From assembly GCA_032622095.1 (NCBI GenBank), contig CP136065.1, forward strand, positions 37,424,732 through 37,488,731: DNA of 64,000 nucleotides. Reading direction: 5' to 3'. Position numbers and translations under genes: made by a program. Source of the stretch: Siphonodentalium dalli. Its lineage: Eukaryota; Mollusca; Scaphopoda; Gadilida; Siphonodentaliidae. Under the pieces are notes generated by a model. It saw nothing but the letters and a program-made list of their open reading frames with translations, ran no database searches and had not been told where the DNA came from. Of the stretch, positions 45,034 to 55,790 are shown one piece after another. Position 1 is the stretch's first letter. Each line of letters begins with the position of its first letter.

Positions 45034-45173
45034 GTTACAGGGCGAGTTGTTGCCGGATACGGTGTCATATGAGGCGAAGTGAGATTAATATCGGGCGAGG
45101 CGCTAGCCGAGCCCGATATTAATCTCGCTGAGCCTCATATGTCACCGTAGCCGGCAACAACGAGCCCTGTAAC
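45034..45173. repeat. 140-bp near-perfect hairpin
   Basis: GTTACAGGGCGAGTTGTTGC at the left pairs with GCAACAACGAGCCCTGTAAC at the right. The stem continues through TCATATGAGGC and GATTAATATCGGGC to a tip around GGCGCTAGCC. It lies in intron 1 of the lectin gene. Probably one end of the transposon described in the next entry. Confidence 0.92.
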
Positions 45174-45175
45174 GA

Positions 45176-45695
45176 TTTTATCATGTCACCCACATATCAT
45201 GTTTTCCGTGTGAGAATTTGAATTACTTATACGAAGTTGATTACCTGCCAGTAAGTAATTTTTTTGTTTATGGCTATTAACTTGTCTAACGTCACAGTGA
45301 CGCGTCATGGGCGTTGAACGTCAACGCATTGAGTCAATGGCTAATCACCAGAAGCAGGACAACAAGCTTGAGTTTGATAGTTAATTTATGAGTGTTTAGA
45401 ATTTCTCAAATATAATACATGCAGGTTTTGGTATATGGTACTATGTCTTTAAATTAACAGAACTTGATTTCCGACAGATATCCCTTTTCTTGGTGCCAAA
45501 ATACACCGAAAATATACCGAGGCGGCAGAGTTCCATGAAAAACAAAATGGCGGACATCGACCCCATATGGGAACCTAGCTCGTCCCATATGGATTCGATA
45601 TGGGACGGGCTACAAAGATGACGACCCCATGTCTCCTGATATGCTTCTACCAACGGAGCGTTCTCATTGGTCGATCCAACCAGGTGACATGATAA
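45176..45695. mobile_element. Inverted-repeat element adjoining the hairpin
   Basis: TTTATCATGTCACC at 45177 and GGTGACATGATAAA at 45683 are inverted 14-mers. The stretch between contains the palindrome CGTCCCATATGGATTCGATA / TATGGGACG near 45580 and GCGTCATGGGCGTTGAACG. A TA run follows at 45694-45712. Together with the hairpin it may be a single unit of about 660 bp. Confidence 0.6.
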
Positions 45696-46144
45696 ATATA
45701 TATATATATATATTTTTGTTGATAAATTTTATTCCTCAAAAATAACACAAGTAACGAGTATATAAACAGAAAACAGTTCATAAATATACAGTGCAGATAC
45801 AATACATTTATTATATATGTTATTATTTGACTATTATATATTATTATACGTTATTTATCGCGTGAAACCCGAAATGTGTTGTCCTGTGAGATATCACAAT
45901 AGCTCCAATGACACGGCCAGATCACCCTGGCAGTATCACCCATATAGGGCATAATAACATAACGCATGCATGGCGTTAAATATCACTCAGTAAATAATAG
46001 ACTCGCTTCTATTCTATTTCCACAAGCAACAAGATTCGTGTACCACGGAACAGTTTCATGAAAGCAACTTAGGACATAGTTGGTTATTAAACTTCAGTTA
46101 TCTATAATACGTTTCACGAATAATGTGTTAACTTAAGATGGTCT

Positions 46145-46330
46145 TAAAGGCATGGGCGGCCTTCGCGATGGTATTACTGTTAAAATTGTCACATCCGTTA
46201 AAACCTCCATAAACTGAAAGAATATTAAAATAAAGACAGACGTTCGTTCTCATAAATATTGCGTAAATAGTATGTTATTGTCAAATTCGTACGCTGTGTT
46301 ATGTGAACAAATGACAAATTATGTCACAGT
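46145..46330. mobile_element. Family R repeat end, reverse orientation
   Basis: TTAAAGGCATGGGCGGCCTT is followed by TGTTAAAATTGTCACATCCG and AACCTCCATAAACTGAAAGA, the reverse of the right end of family R at 24000-24095. The opposite end is obscured by the adjoining MITE. Confidence 0.72.
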
Positions 46331-46556
46331 ACAGTACGCAAAGAGTGCGATAAGCAAAAGACTCAACACCGGGGAGACCCCACTAACTGAACTTTGGATG
46401 AAACTGCCACAGTGTTGTTTACAACATATCGGTATAGTGCTCACTAACCCTCGCCACTCAAGATTTCGGTGTTGAATGAGTAACCGTGAATCACTCTCCC
46501 AAAAAAAATCGCCACGGTATTCAGTGTTTTGCTTATCACACACTCTTTACGTGCTG
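46331..46556. mobile_element. 226-bp MITE with CAGNACGTAAAGAGTG ends
   Basis: CAGTACGCAAAGAGTGCGAT followed by AAGCAAAA at the left, and TTTTGCTTATCACACACTCT followed by TTACGTGCTG at the right. The inverted repeat runs about 45 bp (to ACTCAACACCG / CGGTATTCAGT). Non-coding; open frames on both strands come from the inverted repeat. Confidence 0.85.
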
Positions 46557-47660
46557 TAAATAAACAAACTCTCGGCTCACACAAAGTGTGTTTTGTGGAT
46601 AATATCACATGTAGACTATTATTATACTATACTGTTAGTATATATTCTTGAGTAAATGTTCATAATTAGATAATTTTTATTTATAAATTTTAATCTACAA
46701 CCAAGGCCATCCGTGCATGTAATGTTGGAAAAAATAGGATTACATTGGTTTATCTGCCAACAGATGTCACTGGATTTCATATAGTTTTCAAGAAACTTGA
46801 AATATTAACTCTGATAATGGGGTCGGTAAATCACAAAATGCTATCTTGCCACCATAATCTAGTCATTGGAGACAAAGGATTGTTTTATTTCAGTTTTCGT
46901 AGAGTATTGTTGCATAATAAAACAAGCTCGAAATAACGATTCGCCATTTTGCCGTCAAGCTGCAACAAAAAGGATCGTGATGCACTTTCAATACGAACAT
47001 CAAAATAGCAAGCGGTAAATTTAAACTCTGTATGAACGAAGAATTTTTGTAGGAGTTGGTGAAAGTAAAGTTTTATGCATTAAGATGCATGTTTTCTGAG
47101 ATTCTGTCAATATGGTTTCCCGTATCCCATTTCTCCTATATTAAAATTTTGGAGTCAATTTCCCGATATAAGAGTGAAATCCAGTGACATTGGCATATCA
47201 GATGTAATGCTATTTTTTTTTCAACACTAAATGTCGTTTATATGACTTTACACATACACGAGCATTGTTTTCACTATTTATACACACAAACCTTTAAAAA
47301 TGGACAAAAACGTCCCAAAATGTCACTTATAGAAAATAGTCAATACTAAGTTAAGGATTGATAGGACCATAAGGTGATTTTCTACACCATATTTTTGGAA
47401 TCCCTTCACAGTGCGTTTAACCATGTACACTTATAAGTGGTTATGAGAAATACAGGGCATATGGATTATCAATTTATTGAGATGCTTGACCTCAAATATG
47501 GTATTTCATCACACCGGTTCTCGGTCACAAGCATACAACAGAACACACATTTTGTATGAGAATAGTTCGTTTTCATAATCATAGATGCATAATGTAATCA
47601 TTTTTGTGCATAATCTAGAGAGGATATTACTAAAGCAACAAGAAATCCTTTGATCTATCT
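46557..47660. other. No gene seen (lectin intron 1)
   Basis: AT-rich sequence with frames shorter than 65 codons. No repeats or matched ends were identified. Confidence 0.45.
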
Positions 47661-47669
47661 TTAGTTTTT

Positions 47670-48295
47670 TTTCACGGACTGGCTTGATTGCCGTTTACGA
47701 CACTTTAGCCGAACCGCTATAAAGTGCCGTATACGGTACTTTAGCCATACTGCTAAAGTACCGTATATAAATATAATTATGCGTTGCTTGCACGTTCGCC
47801 ACAAGAATGGCGCAGGCAATTCTTCAAGGATTTTCCACTTATGAACGGACAATCCTTACCTAAAATGGTCATTAATAAATGGACAATCCAACCACGCGTG
47901 CATGGCACGCGAGCTTGGGATTGTCCACTAAATGAAGACAGGTATAGCTAATCCTGCATGTTAGCTTCATATTTAATATGAAGGGCAATAACTCTATAAA
48001 GAATGTTAATTTACTAAATAACGGTGATTTGTATGAGAAGAAGTGTTTTTGAATAAATAACGGAGATATTTGAAGAAGAGTTTTTGACGAAATAACGGAA
48101 ATATTCGAACAAGTGTTTTTAAAGAGCGTATAGTCCCATGTTGAAATACCAAACGAATTGTGCAAGGAGGCTACCACGCAGTTCATATTTAATGCATATG
48201 CATACGATACTCTAGTCAAACTTCCAAAGTGCGGCGTACGGTGCTTTAGAAGTTTCACTATAGAGTTCGACTAAAGTGCCGTATACTCTAGCCAT
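47670..48295. mobile_element. Element with repeated AAAGTGCCGTATAC motif
   Basis: The word (A)AAGTNCCGTATAC or its inverse GTATACGGTACTTTAG occurs at about 47723-47745, 47754-47766, 48225-48250 and 48274-48290, always near CTTTAGCC or TCTAGCC. This gives clustered subterminal repeats at both sides of a 625-bp block. The middle contains a hairpin TGGACAATCCAACCACGCGT / GGGATTGTCCA (47880-47926) and four loosely repeated lines of ATAACGGNNATNTTTGA (48018-48110). Boundaries are approximate. Confidence 0.6.
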
Positions 48296-48546
48296 GGCCA
48301 TTTTTTTTTATTTCTAGACCGTCAAATATGAATTTAAGCTCATTCTGAGAAATTGAGGCTCCGTAATTCGATAAACTCCCAATGTTGGAGGCACATAACT
48401 CAAATTTTTTCAACGTATCTTGGATAGTTTTTCTGCTCTGTAATCATAATTGTGTACTCTACAACATGGAGCTCATTTCATCAGTACGGTATTTTCAAAG
48501 CGCCAATAAGGGATCCCTTGTCGACGATTTGTGAACCCATACTTAC

Positions 48547-48844
48547 TGATGCTTCCATAAGTTTCACACGCAGGATCATTGATGACACCAGCTGATCTCT
48601 GACATTCCCCCGATTCTTCAGCATAACAGAAAGTCACACACTCTGGGTCCTGGTTACACGACACAGCACACATAGAACTTGATGGCATGATTGTCACTTC
48701 GTGTGGGTTGCTACTTGCGAGAGTTGCAAGATTGTTCGCGCGAGAATATCTCTTTAAATACATTGCACTGTTATTCGCCGACAAGAACAGAACAACACAG
48801 AGAAGAGTCAGACGACAATAATGTGATCTTATCTTGACAGACAT
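48547..48844 (-). CDS. Secreted PAN-like/C-type lectin protein, exon 1
   Basis: Starts at ATG (48844 downward) and runs 99 codons plus one base to a strong donor, TCA|GTAAGT. Residues 1-25 form a signal peptide: basic start (MSVKIRSHYCR), hydrophobic core (LTLLCVVLFLSA). Residues 55-95 are PAN/Apple-like, with the spacing MCAVSCNQDPECVTFCY, ECQRS and a further cysteine before TYGSI. Such segments precede C-type lectin domains in many molluscan secreted lectins. Joined to exons 2 and 3 the gene predicts a 239-residue extracellular protein, plausibly in recognition or adhesion. A TATAAATA box lies about 100 bp upstream of the ATG (near 48945-48953). Confidence 0.84.
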
Positions 48845-49009
48845 CGATATTCATATGAAGATAAGTATGGCGATTAGCAATAGTTTCAGTTCATAAATAT
48901 CTCCTCGAATTGTCATTCAGCAAGCTGCAGAAGTTATTTTTTATTTATTTATAGAATAGCTTCTATTCCTTTCGCATACAATCCACAAAGCCTTCTGCAA
49001 ATGAAGCAT

Positions 49010-49510
49010 ATTCACTGGTTTCCCTTCTCAGTGAAATACAATTCGCGCAATTGTTTCCTATCTTCTGTCGTCCAATAGTTTGGTACGGTTGTTTTCAGCC
49101 CACCATGATGTGGGTTCCGCAATCAATGTAGATTGAAAAGGTCTGCACCATAAGAACTTCGCAACTGACACACAATGTTACCCCAAATTAATAGGTATTT
49201 GATATAATATGCATTAAGGCAGCCATCACAGCAATAAACTTTCCCCTCATCGATCAGCGGTTTCCTATATACGTCGTCCAATATTGCCATGATTGCTTCC
49301 AGCCCACCACTCCGTGGGTTCCGCAATCAATGTAGACTGAACAGATATGTACCATACGAACTTCTAAATTATACCCGAAATGAATAGAGATATAATATCC
49401 TGTAAAGCAGTTTCTAAAGACAATGGGAACCAACGATTATAATTAACTGGGAACTCAGAAAGTATCGCCGCCCCACATATATGAATTATAGTTCGACATG
49501 GATCTTCTAG
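49010..49510. repeat. Satellite S, locus 2
   Basis: Two units with GTTTCCTAT, GTCGTCCAATA, GATTGCTTCCAGCCCACC and GTGGGTTCCGCAATCAATGT, then the same end phrase as locus 1 (GACAATGGGAACC ... AAAGTATCGCCGCC ... TATGAATTATA). Orientation is the same as locus 1, 16 kb away. Confidence 0.88.
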
Positions 49511-49549
49511 TTCAAAATTTAACAAAAGAAAGATGGCCTAATGATAAAC

Positions 49550-49781
49550 TTGACCCTTCCGTGACTGGAGCTTCCCGAAATTGTGCGAAAACCCTGTGTC
49601 AATGCATTTCTCGCGTATATACGAGAATATATTGGCCTAAAATATTAACATTGACCTTGTAAGCCAATGCATTCTATAATATATGCAATGTTCCTTCGGT
49701 GAGACTCGCGTATATAAGATAATGCGCTAGAAAATGGTATTTAATGCTGCACTTGCGCAACTCCCGCCTTGAAAGGGTTTC
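49550..49781. mobile_element. Family H MITE, old copy
   Basis: CCCTTCCGTGACTGGAGC at the left and CCCGCCTTGAAAGGG at the right; both TTAA sites are mutated (TTGA, TTTC). The first hairpin is TTTCTCGCGTATATACGAGA; the spacer keeps GACCTTGTAAGCCAATGC. Confidence 0.8.
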
Positions 49782-49799
49782 ACAAGATAACACTCGTTC

Positions 49800-50110
49800 T
49801 GAATTCTCGTTGTTAAACGGACATGGCCCATATTCGAACTTCAAAATTTTGTCGACGAAATTTGGAAAGAGCTATAAGATTTCTTGATAAATATTGCTAT
49901 AACGGGCTTTATATGCACTGAAAATTACTTGCCACAATCACAGCAATTGCAAGCCGTTTTCAATATTCCATACATAAGTAAAACGCTCTTTATCTCTACC
50001 ATATCAGGAATAAACTGAATCACTCTTTTATTGTTTCATGCCGAGCATCCCGAACTTTCTTATTTAGATCACTTGCATTCTTCTTTCTGTGGCATACAGA
50101 GTAAGAATAA
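49800..50110. repeat. Dispersed repeat shared with 28680-28980
   Basis: AAACGGACATGGCCCATATT, CGAACTTCAAAATTTTG, CGCTCTTTATCTCTACCATA and TTTCTGTGGCATACAG match the other copy in order. Confidence 0.6.
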
Positions 50111-50299
50111 GAATATTTAGCATATTTATCGACCTATATATTGGCAGTAGTGTGGCTAGAGGGTCTCCGTTTGGGGCACCACCTGCACCCCCTTGAATCC
50201 GACCAAACACAAGTTTTGCATAATTGTTATTTGCTCACCCTTGCACCTCAGTGATCAGGCCTAATGGCCTATATATTCATAAACCATGGTTCTATATAT

Positions 50300-50930
50300 A
50301 CACGGTATGAGAACATTTGAACCTGAAAATTGCATAAATCCTGACATCTAGGGGTCCAACTCCAGACAAATGCACACGGCTACGGACAAGAGACGAGGAC
50401 ACACCGGGCCGACCATGGTTGTTCGGTCCGGTGTGAGAACATTTTGAAAAATACACAAGAACAATTGCAAAATCCTAGCATCTAGACTGGCCTCAAGCTT
50501 TCCTTGTGTTAGAAATTTAAAACCTCATACTCACCCTTAGGTTGGACAATTCTCTAACTGATGACAATTTCACTCCAAAATTTTAACCAAATGTAGTAAA
50601 ATATTGTTTTCTTAAACTAATTCGTTTTTATTGGCCACAACATTGACCATGACGGTGTATGAAAATTTGGAAACCTGAACAAGAAAATCGCAAAATCCTA
50701 GAATCTAGACTAGCCTAATTCCTTCATAGAGTTGGAAATTTCAAACCTGACCCCCCCAATTAGGTTGGAAAATTTCCAAATGATGACAAATTCCAATGAC
50801 AATGTTGACCAAATGTAGGACATTATTGTTTTCTTAAGTTAAATAGCAGTTGGAAATTTTGACCAAAGTTGCGGGGTGAGACACAACCCCCCTGTCACCA
50901 CGTCCCTGTATATTGGTCCCGGGAACCAGA
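50300..50930. repeat. Degenerate tandem repeat of about 220 bp, two to three copies
   Basis: GCAAAATCCTAG(A/C)ATCTAGACT occurs at 50469 and 50691, with a weaker version near 50330. TTAGGTTGGA and CCAAATGTAG(T/G)A followed by TTGTTTTCTTAA occur at 50540-50620 and 50760-50840. Confidence 0.75.
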
Positions 50931-51840
50931 CAGCGATGTAACAAACGAGAGCACACACAATTTGGACCTTCAATCTGCCATGGGGCTTTAATCAGGTCAA
51001 GGATGTTTACACGAATTTTCTACATGGATTTCTCGTTTGACAATTGTGGGGATTTGTAACTCAATTCTCCATTATTTCTCTTAGCACATTCTTCAAGCCG
51101 CTAAATATAACATATGACGGGTTTATTTATTTAGTGCAGTATGAAATGTTGTCAAAACCGCGTTTGGTGCCATATCTCTGTTCTGAAACAAACCGTGTCG
51201 AATAACATAAATTAAAGCAGGTCAGTCGGTGTAGAAGTTTCATCCAGCTACGACAAGAACTGTCTAAATTGATATACGATGGCTGTCAAGATGGCCTCAA
51301 ATGTGCATAAGCTCCTGAACTCATCATGTGGCATGTGCAGATATGTGTAGCTTGCCGACTATGTGTAGATAAGATGATTGGTATACGAGAAGTATTATAT
51401 TCAACAGTTTTCGATCACTTGATTTAACACCAGGTCCAAACAAATAAATGTCAACAAATTATGGCCGCCAAACAAACTATTTGTGAACTAGCCATCGTAC
51501 TGTTACTAAGGTTAGATGTTCACTGATGTCCTGGAAGTTTTTCATTGATAAAATTTTAATGGATAAATATTATACCACTATAAGTTCTCACCACTATTCA
51601 TCAAATGCAGTCTTATTGCTATAGTAATTTACGTTGAAATGTTATGTTTTAATTGGAGAGTGATTTGAGAGGGGGGGTGGCAGATAACTATAAGATACAT
51701 GTATTTTGAATTTCGTATTGAATGCATCCCTTTCATCCCAACAGGCTACAGGCAAAAAAAATATCAACAATTTATTCAGCACCAACTGTCATATATTTCC
51801 ATATCCATTTTATAGATGAAACAGTTACAGACGCTTTCAC
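50931..51840. other. No gene seen
   Basis: No convincing exon, element end or repeat. Confidence 0.45.
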
Positions 51841-51845
51841 AAATT

Positions 51846-52270
51846 AACTTTATTTCCCCAAGTGAAAGTATTCGAAGCGTGTGCAGTAACTTTATTCCCC
51901 GAAGTGAAAGTATTCGAAGCGTGTGCAGTAACTTTATTACCCCCAAGTGAAAGTATTCGAAGCTTGTGCAGTAACTTTATTACCCCCAAGTGAAAGTATT
52001 AGAAGCGTGTGCAGTAACTTTATTACCCCCAAGTGAAAGTATTCGAAGCGTGTGCAGTAACTTTATTACCCCCAAGTGAAAGTATTAGAAGCGTGTGCAG
52101 TAACTTTATTACCCCCAAGTGAAAGTATTCGAAGCGTATGCAGTAACTTTATCACCTCCAAGTGAAAGTATTCGAAGCGTGTGCAGTAACTTTATTACCC
52201 CCAAGTGAAAGTATTCGAAGCGTGTGCAGTATCTTTATTACCCCCAAGTGAAAGTATTCGAAGCGTGTGC
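51846..52270. repeat. 43-bp minisatellite, about ten copies
   Basis: AACTTTATTACCCCCAAGTG plus AAAGTATTCGAAGCGTGTGC and AGT, head to tail; point changes (TTCG/TTAG, GCGTG/GCTTG) alternate between units. No intervening spacers. Confidence 0.97.
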
Positions 52271-53200
52271 GTATTCCTGACTCGTTTAGTAAAATAATCG
52301 GTTGTAACACGCACGTCAATTCCATTAGTCTGGTCGTTGAAGCATTGGACCTAGAATAAATTGGTGACAAGCTGTTTTTGGTGTCATTTTGTCGGGCAGA
52401 ATATGAGGAACAACATATCCAAAATCCGCTTTGGGGAAAATTTTCTAGAGCATTTTGAAAAAAAGGTCCTATTTGTGTTTTTTATGTATGATTTTCCGTT
52501 TCTTATGAAATATACATATGGATGTCATTTAAATTATTTAAGTTATACAGATGACAGGAATAATCAACATAAACAAATTATTATTGTTGCCATGACAGAC
52601 ATATCTTATACCGTGTACAATTTGATTGTCAAAATTCAAAATGGCGGACAAAATTGGAGACCGAAATTGGTAAAATTTGACAATTTTCGCTAAATTTCAC
52701 CAGATCGTTTCCATTTATTAGAAATTTGGTTTAAATGGCCATTTGTGCCCAAATATACCATTTTAAATCAATGTCTGATAATTGTGAACCATATCACGAG
52801 GATTGGGAATTTGAAAAGAAAAATCAAATATTGTTTTAATGCCAAGAATAACCGCAAATCGAACAAACCAGTGTACTGAATACTCATTATAAGTCAGACA
52901 TGAACCACTAGTGCCCATGTTAGCAGAAATTACGCCATCACTTTAAAAAATAGGGACAACATGGCTACCGAAACTAATGAAATTGGGCAATTTTCTTAAA
53001 GTTCACAGATTGTTTCCATTTAGACGAAAAAACATGTAATGGCTAGCACAACAGTAAATGATGTCGGATCCTAATCCGATAATAATGAGCTATATGTCGA
53101 GAATTTGTCCCTACAGTGTCCCAAAATGCCGGCGAATATTGCAATCGAAAGTCAAAAATATATATTTCGTCATTTATGTTTAACTAAATCTTCTCATATC
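52271..53200. other. No gene; faint 310-bp duplication
   Basis: GAGACCGAAATTGGTAAAAT with TTCGCTAAATTTCACCAGAT (52660-52710) is echoed by GGCTACCGAAACTAATGAAA with CTTAAAGTTCACAGATTGTT (52962-53015). A 110-codon frame at 52361-52693 has no motif. Confidence 0.45.
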
Positions 53201-53204
53201 CGGT

Positions 53205-54611
53205 ATCGAATTTAATTTGATGAGTGTCCACAGCAACCAAACTAGTATCGAAATACACCCAATGAGTATCGAAAACAACTTAACGCGTATCCCAAACCAT
53301 CTAAGGAGCGTAAATCCATCAACAGGTGTCTCAACCGCCTTCTTAATAATTACCAAATTAATCGGTGAGTGTCCCAGTCCATAGAAGGGGCATCCCAAAT
53401 CAGCCAACGAGTGTCCCACACCACATAATATGTAACACAGTCCACCCAAATAGTGTCACAAACCATCCAATTAGTGTCCATAACCAGTCCATTGTGTGTT
53501 CCATACCATCAAAACGACTGCCATATGTCACCCATCGAGTGTCCCTATTCACGTACGTGGTGTCCCAAATCACACAAATGGGTGTCTCGATTCATCAAAA
53601 GTGTGCCACAAACCATCCAATGGGGGTCCCAAACCAACAGATGAGTGTCCATAATCATCCAATGAATGTCACAATCCACACGATGATTATCAAAACCATC
53701 AGGAGTGTCTAAGGCCCGTTTTATACGTCGCGCCAAACACGGGTCGCGCTATCTTTCCCTGGCTCCACATTGGCGCGTCCCTGGCTCGTGCAACGTTTGT
53801 TTGATTTATACGCCGAGCCAGCTGGCACGTGCTGTAATCGTATATTTCGAACAATTTTAGCATTTCTGATACAAAATTCCGTCTGCTATAATCATTTCCG
53901 CGATAGTGTCCTCTGACAATGCACTATAAACTGGCCCTCTATACAGTGCATGCATCTCATAATTTACTCTTTCGTTGGTTCCAAAACCGGGATCTTGTCA
54001 TTCATTTCCCTCGAATATATATATATATCTCTGCAATATATTTATTCCCAACTTTCGCGAAACGCCCTTTGTCAGTCGATACATGCATGTCCCCGTAGTA
54101 TACCGTACAATTACCGTCAATGTATATTTACAACGGCCAATACAAAGAGTTAGCACGTCTGTGGCCCGTCGCTGTTTTATACGACGTGCCAGACACGGGT
54201 CGCGCTAGGATGACTCAAGAGAGCGTAATGACGCCAAAAACTTCAATTTGCGCATGCTCTCTGCCAAAGGGGTCCTAAATGGGGAACGGTTTTCCCTGAA
54301 TCGTCTTAGCGCGACCCGTGTTTAGCACGTCGTATAAAACAGCGTCGAGCCCCAGACGTGTAGCCCGTCGGTACCAGACGTGTAGCACGTCGGGTCGTGC
54401 CAGAGAAATTCTGACGCGCCAGTTGGTTTTATACGTCGTGCTCCAGTCGTGCTATCTTGGACTTTGTCATTTTCACTCTAATTAGGCTGGCTCGACGTAT
54501 AAAACGGGCCTAAAACGTCCAACTATTGTCTCAAACAACCCACTGAATGTCCCAATAATTTAATAGGTGTCCCAAACTAGTCTACAAAACCAACCATCAA
54601 ATATATCAAAC
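53205..54611 (+). repeat. Degenerate approximately 30-bp minisatellite, forward arm
   Basis: Core CAAACCATCCAATGAGTGTCC, repeated with heavy drift: CAAACCATCTAAGGAGCG, AAACCATCCAATTAGTGTCC, CAAACCATCCAATGGGGGTC. It is interrupted at 53713-54510 by a Harbinger-like element and resumes at 54514 with ACGTCCAACTATTGTCTC. The open frames on both strands arise from the periodicity. Confidence 0.88.
53710..54513. mobile_element. 798-bp PIF/Harbinger-like element with TAA duplication
   Basis: GGCCCGTTTTATACGTCG left and CGACGTATAAAACGGGCC right are an 18-bp perfect inverted repeat, flanked by TAA on both sides. A 3-bp TWA duplication is the Harbinger hallmark. No transposase ORF is present. A second inverted unit (54171-54343), GCTGTTTTATACGACGTGCC ... 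GGCACGT-like / CGTCGTATAAAACAGC, sits inside with GTC on both sides and looks like a related MITE nested within. Confidence 0.88.
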
Positions 54612-55625
54612 TATGTTTTGGTAAACTCAATGGATGGTTTGATAAACTCACTTGGTTGTGTGAAATACTCGATGGAGGGTTTTGTACACTATTGTAGATG
54701 TATTGAGATAACAGTTGGTTGTTGGTTCGTATCACCTGTCCAGTTGGATGGATAGGAAACTTATTGGATGGTTTGTGAAGCTAGTTTTATGGTTTGGGTC
54801 ACCCGCTGGGTGATTTGTGACTTCAGTTGGATGCTTTTGGGGCACCAATTGCGTGGAATGTTCACATTGAGTGGTTTGGGACACTCGCTGTAGATTTTAT
54901 ATACTGGTTATGTGCATTGGGACACTGCGTGGTCTATTGGGTCACTGATTGTGTCGTTTGTGATACTATAGTTGAACGGATTGAGACGACAGTTGTCTTG
55001 GTGTATCAGTTGTGTGGCATAGGCTACATATTGGATGCCTGCCTCTCGTGTGGTTTCTAACACCAGATGGATGGTATGGTCACCTTGGTACACCCATTTT
55101 GTGGTTTGGGGCACTGATTGAGTGGTTTGACACATTCGATTGATGCTCATTGTATGTTTTACTCATTTGATGGTTATGGACACTCATTGGATAGTTCTGG
55201 AACCTGCTGGATGGTTTGGGACACACCTATTACTAGTATGTTGTTTCGAACATATGTTGCAACGTATGGAGCACTACTGGTGTGGTTTGGGAACATTCGT
55301 TGAATGGATTGGGTCCCTAATCAGTGGTTTGGGACACTCATTTTGTGTGAGTTGGAATACCAGATGCATGGTTTGGGGGACTATATGTGCGGGAAATGAC
55401 ACCAGTTGAGTATCGTTTGGGGCACTACCTACATCAGTCGTCATCAATCCGGGTGGTTTGTGAAACTCGTTTGGTGGAGTGGGACACCCCGTCAATGGTT
55501 TGGAAACATGTTTGGATTTGCGGCGCCCGTCGTATGGATTTGGATACTCACATGTTGGTTTGTTTTTGGATACCAGATGGGTTTTGCAACTCTGTATATG
55601 GTTTGGCGCATTCGAAAGTCACAGA
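54612..55625 (-). repeat. Same minisatellite in inverted orientation
   Basis: Units now read GGATGGTTTGGGACACTCATTGG, the reverse complement of the forward arm. The switch lies at about 54612, between CAACCATCAAATATATCAAA and ATGGATGGTTTGATAAACTC. Spacing is again close to 30 bp with strong drift. Confidence 0.87.
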
Positions 55626-55790
55626 AAAGGATGCGATTTCGAGTTGGGACCTTCACATATAGTGAAGTAAATATATTCCCCGTGTTATTTTTTGTCAAAA
55701 TTTCAAAAAGTTCCCAGGTTTTGTACTGGTGCAATATGATCTCTACGAGCATTAGCCATAGTAGAGATTTATGGCATGATCTAAAATAAA
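55626..55790. mobile_element. Family P repeat
   Basis: GAGTTGGGACCTTCACATAT, AAAAAGTTCCCAGGTTTTGT, ACTGGTGCAATATGATCTCT and GTAGAGATTTATGGCATGAT match 30130-30340 in the same orientation. A short fragment (ATTCCACCAGTTCAAAAAAT, GGGAACTTTTTTGACG) lies at 56146-56185. Confidence 0.7.

Noticed and set aside
51846-52270. Possible CRISPR-like array
   Set aside because: Units of 43 bp are contiguous, with no unique spacers, and the genome is eukaryotic.
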